A stretch of DNA of 64,000 nucleotides from Anaerocolumna jejuensis DSM 15929 (GTDB taxonomy: Bacteria > Bacillota > Clostridia > Lachnospirales > Lachnospiraceae). A program made the translations under genes and the position numbers. Below the pieces are notes generated by a model. It ran no database searches. It had not been told where the DNA came from and was given only the letters and a program-made list of their open reading frames with translations. Positions 61,334-64,000 of this stretch are shown here, piece by piece; position 1 is the first letter of the stretch; each line of letters opens with the position of its first letter. The stretch is from positions 62,001 through 126,000 of the forward strand of contig NZ_FRAC01000019.1 in assembly GCF_900142215.1 (NCBI RefSeq), given 5' to 3'.

Positions 61334-61462
61334 TTAGCTCCTTTTTAAACCCTGAAAATTAAAGTTTGTTGTTGAGTCCAGTAATTCAGCTGCCTCTGTA
61401 TACTCTCTGTCTACTATCCTATAAAATAATTCATCTCTGCCTTAAATATCTAATTTCTGCAT
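61334..61462 (-). pseudogene. Ankyrin-type fragment with internal stop
   Basis: From an ATG at 61460-61462 the frame reads MQKLDI, a stop, then GRDELFYRIVDREYTEAAELLDSTTNFNFQ and ends shortly after. The second part resembles the first repeat of an ankyrin protein and breaks off where 'G.TPLH' would follow. Directly precedes the 163-aa gene. Confidence 0.4.
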
Positions 61463-61517
61463 ATCTTCACTCCTATTATTTACCTTTATTCATATTAATG
61501 TCTATGTTCCTTTGGTC

Positions 61518-61767
61518 CTACTGGTAAGATTTTTTCAGATTTCCATACTTTCGTAAAGCCCGGTTTCCAGCTGTATCATAAGAAAAAGCTTCCTCAATTA
61601 ATTCCATTAGGATACATAACTCCACTAATTCGCTGTAAGAAATCATAGCTATAAGTGGCAGCTTGTCCTTCTGTATATTGTCCATCTGTTTATTCTATTC
61701 TACCATAATTCTCCACCTTATGTATATCTCCAAGTGTTATCTCTTTTAGTGTATTCAGTTGCTCCAC
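61518..61767 (-). pseudogene. Degraded Rhs/YD-repeat protein remnant
   Basis: Three short pieces in different frames, in order: EQLNTLKEITLGDIHKVENYG; then YTEGQAATYSYDFLQRISGVMYPNG; then EEAFSYDTAGNRALRKYGN. The second and third carry the YD-repeat patterns 'YSYDxxxR' and 'YDTAGNR' of Rhs/wall-associated toxins. Stops and frameshifts separate them. The rest of 61332-61889 shows only the ankyrin fragment. Confidence 0.65.
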
Positions 61768-61889
61768 TGTCCCCCGCCGGCTAAAAACAGTGGAATACAA
61801 CTCAATACAATTAGTTTTCATCGTACTATGGAAATGCTTTATTACCTCTTATTTCAATAATAATTCCGAAGCTTTAATTAAGTCTATTT

Positions 61890-62810
61890 CTAAACATTAG
61901 CATATAGATTTTTACTAAAATAACGGTCTCCCCTGTCCGGGAATAAGGTTACTATCCTTCCCTCTCCAATATTATTAGCTAATCTCACTGCACCGGCAAG
62001 TGCTGCACCCGAGGAGGTCCCAACAAACATTCCTTCCTTTCTGGCAAGCAAACGCGCTCCTTCATATGCTTCCCTATCGGAAATTTTTATTACCTCATCA
62101 ACCAAATTCATATCCATAGTAGCCGCTGTAAAATCATTTCCAATTCCTTCAATGTCGTAATCCGCATGTTCACCGCCGCCTATTGTAGAGCCAATTGGAT
62201 CTGCCAGGATTCCCTTTATCTTTGGATTCTTTTCTTTCAGGTATTTTACGACTCCTGAATACGTACCGCCGCTGCCGGCCCCTCCGATAAAGTAGTCTAA
62301 ATGTCCTTCCAGATCATCGTAGATTTCTTTTCCTGTGGTTTCGTAATGCGCCAAAGGATTTGATGGATTCTGAAATTGTTTTAGTGAAATGGCATTGGGA
62401 ATTTCTTTACACAGTTCTATTGCTTTTTCTTCTGCACCCCGCATTCCTTTTTCTTTTGGTGTATTAATAATTGTTGCTCCAAGTGCCTTTAATAAGGCTT
62501 GCTTTTCCTGTGAGAATTTGGTCGGTACTACAAAAATAATTTCATACCCCTTGTTTAATGCGGCCATGGCAATGCCTAAACCCGTATTTCCTGCCGTAGC
62601 TTCTACAATTGTTCCCCCGGGCACAAGGATTCCTTTTCGTTCCGCATCCTGCAGCATATAAATTCCTGTCCTATCCTTAACACTTCCGGATGGATTCCAA
62701 TATTCTAATTTTGCAAAAAGCTGTACTTTTTCCGGTATATCTACATGGTTTAATTTTACAAGTGGCGTATTACCTATTAACTGCTGAATATTTTCATAAT
62801 ACATTTCCAT
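61890..62810 (-). CDS. Cysteine synthase / O-acetylserine-dependent cystathionine beta-synthase
   Basis: 306 aa, PLP fold-type II. PLP Lys45 in NPSGSVKDRTG, Asn loop EATAGNTG, phosphate loop GGAGSGGTYSG, C-terminal GTSSGAA. FVVPTKFSQEKQALLKALGA recalls MccA (YrhA) of Bacillus more than housekeeping CysK. Ten bases behind the gamma-lyase gene, the usual mccAB partner, which supports a reverse transsulfuration role (homocysteine to cysteine). A plain cysteine synthase remains possible. Confidence 0.85.
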   Translation of the reverse strand: MEMYYENIQQLIGNTPLVKLNHVDIPEKVQLFAKLEYWNPSGSVKDRTGIYMLQDAERKGILVPGGTIVEATAGNTGLGIAMAALNKGYEIIFVVPTKFSQEKQALLKALGATIINTPKEKGMRGAEEKAIELCKEIPNAISLKQFQNPSNPLAHYETTGKEIYDDLEGHLDYFIGGAGSGGTYSGVVKYLKEKNPKIKGILADPIGSTIGGGEHADYDIEGIGNDFTAATMDMNLVDEVIKISDREAYEGARLLARKEGMFVGTSSGAALAGAVRLANNIGEGRIVTLFPDRGDRYFSKNLYANV

Positions 62811-62819
62811 TCACCCGCC

Positions 62820-63992
62820 TTATAGATCAATTCCTTTATTAGCTGCCTGGTTTAATGCATACTCTAAATCCTCCTGGATTTCCTTCACATCTTCAATTCC
62901 GACTGAAAGCCGGATAAGCCCCTCTGTAATACCTACCTTTTTTCTTATTTCCTCCGGAATTGACGCATGGGTCATGCTTGACGGATGGCAAACTAACGAT
63001 TCCACTCCGCCTAAGCTCTCTGCCAACGCAATAAGTTGAAGTCCATCGTAGAATTTTCTAATGTCCAATCCCTTCTTTAACTCAAAGGAAATCATAGCCC
63101 CCGGTCCCTTGGCCTGCTGCTTTTGAACGGCATATCCGGGGTCAGACTCCAGCCCTGGAAAATAAATATGGCTAATGCTTTTGTGCCCTTTAAGCCACTT
63201 TGCAATTGTTATTGCGTTTTCTTGATGGCGCTCCATTCTCACCCCTAAGGTTTTTATTCCACGAATCAGTAAAAAAGAATCAAAGGGCTGAAGAATTCCA
63301 CCGGTAGCATTTTGAATAAAATACAAGCTTTTAGCCAGTTCCTGATCCTTTACAACTACCAGGCCTGCGACTAAATCACTGTGGCCGCCTAAGTACTTTG
63401 TTGCACTATGAACCACAATATCAGCTCCTAAGGTCAAAGGCTTCTGTAAATATGGCGTCATAAAAGTATTATCTACAATTAACAATTTTCCGTGCTTGTG
63501 TGCTATGGCAGCAACTGCCTGAATATCTGTTACTGTCATTAATGGATTTGCCGGACTTTCAATAAAAACAGCCTTTACCTCATCGTCTATTGCTTCCTCT
63601 AATACCTCAAGATTCGTTGTATTTACTATCTCATAGGCTACTCCAAAGGAGCGGAAGATTTTATCCAATACCCGAAAGGTTCCCCCATATACATTTTCCG
63701 AAATGAGAATCTTATCTCCTGTTTTGAATAGATGCAGCACTGCTGTTGTAGCTGCCATGCCGGATGCAAATGCCAATCCATGCTCTCCTTCTTCCAGCTC
63801 TGCAATTAATGCTTCCAATGCCTCTCTTGTCGGATTACCTGTTCTGGAATATTCATAGCCTTTATTTTCTCCCAGATGGTCCTGCTTATAGGTAGAGGTT
63901 TGGTAAATGGGAACATTGACCGCTCCTGTCCTCTCATCTCCCTCAATTCCGCCATGTATTAATTTCGTTAAAATGCTGTTAAAATGACTCAT
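62820..63992 (-). CDS. Cystathionine gamma-lyase / gamma-synthase family enzyme
   Basis: 390 aa, PLP fold-type I, Cys/Met metabolism family. PLP Lys199 in HSATKYLGGHSD; YEYSRTGNPTREALE and FASGMAATTAVLHL for cofactor binding; LAESLGGVESLVCHPSSMTHASIP at the C-terminus. Likely cleaves cystathionine to cysteine (MccB/YrhB role) given the neighbour; related enzymes make cystathionine or homocysteine. Start ATG 63990-63992 with AAGGAT at the very edge of the window, so its promoter is not visible. Confidence 0.9.
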   Translation of the reverse strand: MSHFNSILTKLIHGGIEGDERTGAVNVPIYQTSTYKQDHLGENKGYEYSRTGNPTREALEALIAELEEGEHGLAFASGMAATTAVLHLFKTGDKILISENVYGGTFRVLDKIFRSFGVAYEIVNTTNLEVLEEAIDDEVKAVFIESPANPLMTVTDIQAVAAIAHKHGKLLIVDNTFMTPYLQKPLTLGADIVVHSATKYLGGHSDLVAGLVVVKDQELAKSLYFIQNATGGILQPFDSFLLIRGIKTLGVRMERHQENAITIAKWLKGHKSISHIYFPGLESDPGYAVQKQQAKGPGAMISFELKKGLDIRKFYDGLQLIALAESLGGVESLVCHPSSMTHASIPEEIRKKVGITEGLIRLSVGIEDVKEIQEDLEYALNQAANKGIDL

Positions 63993-64000
63993 ATCCTTGC

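Overview
The window reads as a chromosomal segment of a plant-polysaccharide-degrading anaerobic Firmicute, most likely a Lachnospiraceae or clostridial relative. The reasons are moderate-to-low GC, strong AGGAGG ribosome binding sites, many AraC/LysR/TetR/XRE-type regulators, ECF and CUT1/CUT2 sugar transporters, a secreted GH5 cellulase, and a GH120 beta-xylosidase that closely resembles Thermoanaerobacterium XylC as I remember it. The species assignment is an inference. I saw no rRNA, tRNA, CRISPR array or intact transposase.

Left part (1-7.9 kb): an edge-truncated secreted protein with two thioredoxin-like domains, a decayed Fur-type repressor fragment, a TetR regulator, a one-domain alkylguanine methyltransferase, a GH5 cellulase with duplicated C-terminal modules, a DtxR-type metalloregulator with an iron-type Cys-Glu-His site, and an unrecognised 415-aa protein. 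Two families of hairpin-bearing tandem repeats sit at gene ends.

Central part (7.9-28 kb): three related transport cassettes. A and B each hold an MptD/Trep_Strep-type S component, an EcfT, a double-ATPase EcfA fusion and a pair of half-size ABC exporter-fold transporters, with an AraC regulator inside (A) or divergent (B). C has only the exporter-fold pair, plus an alpha/beta hydrolase and a self-regulating TetR repressor. A short inverted repeat, GTTAG-N6-CTAAC, stands before the first gene of A, B, C and the hydrolase gene, so the cassettes probably form one regulon. The cargo is unknown. The YbtPQ/IrtAB-like exporter pairs and AraC regulators make a metal-chelate or cofactor ligand a reasonable guess.

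Region 28-31 kb: a metal-dependent amidohydrolase is divergent from an XRE-cupin regulator. Next to it is the most unusual object in the window: two 232-bp elements in opposite orientation, 99 bp apart. Each folds into one long hairpin. The stem sequences differ between the copies but remain self-complementary, while internal-loop, apical-loop and flanking motifs are conserved. I do not recognise this as a known RNA family.

Right part (31-64 kb): a lipoprotein joining hexapeptide repeats to a trigger-factor-like C-terminus; a GH31 glycosidase with a ribose-type (CUT2) ABC transporter; a DeoR-type regulator with an orphan double ATPase; proB with a ProX-type tRNA deacylase and a divergent LysR; a MarR regulator; an oligosaccharide CUT1 transporter (LplABC-like) with a membrane AraC sensor-regulator; an AraC regulator divergent from the GH120 beta-xylosidase; a giant secreted PHP-domain protein with a YibE/F membrane protein; a graveyard of Rhs/immunity/ankyrin fragments; and a cystathionine gamma-lyase/cysteine-synthase-family pair. 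The glycoside hydrolases and sugar transporters together point to cellulose and xylan use.
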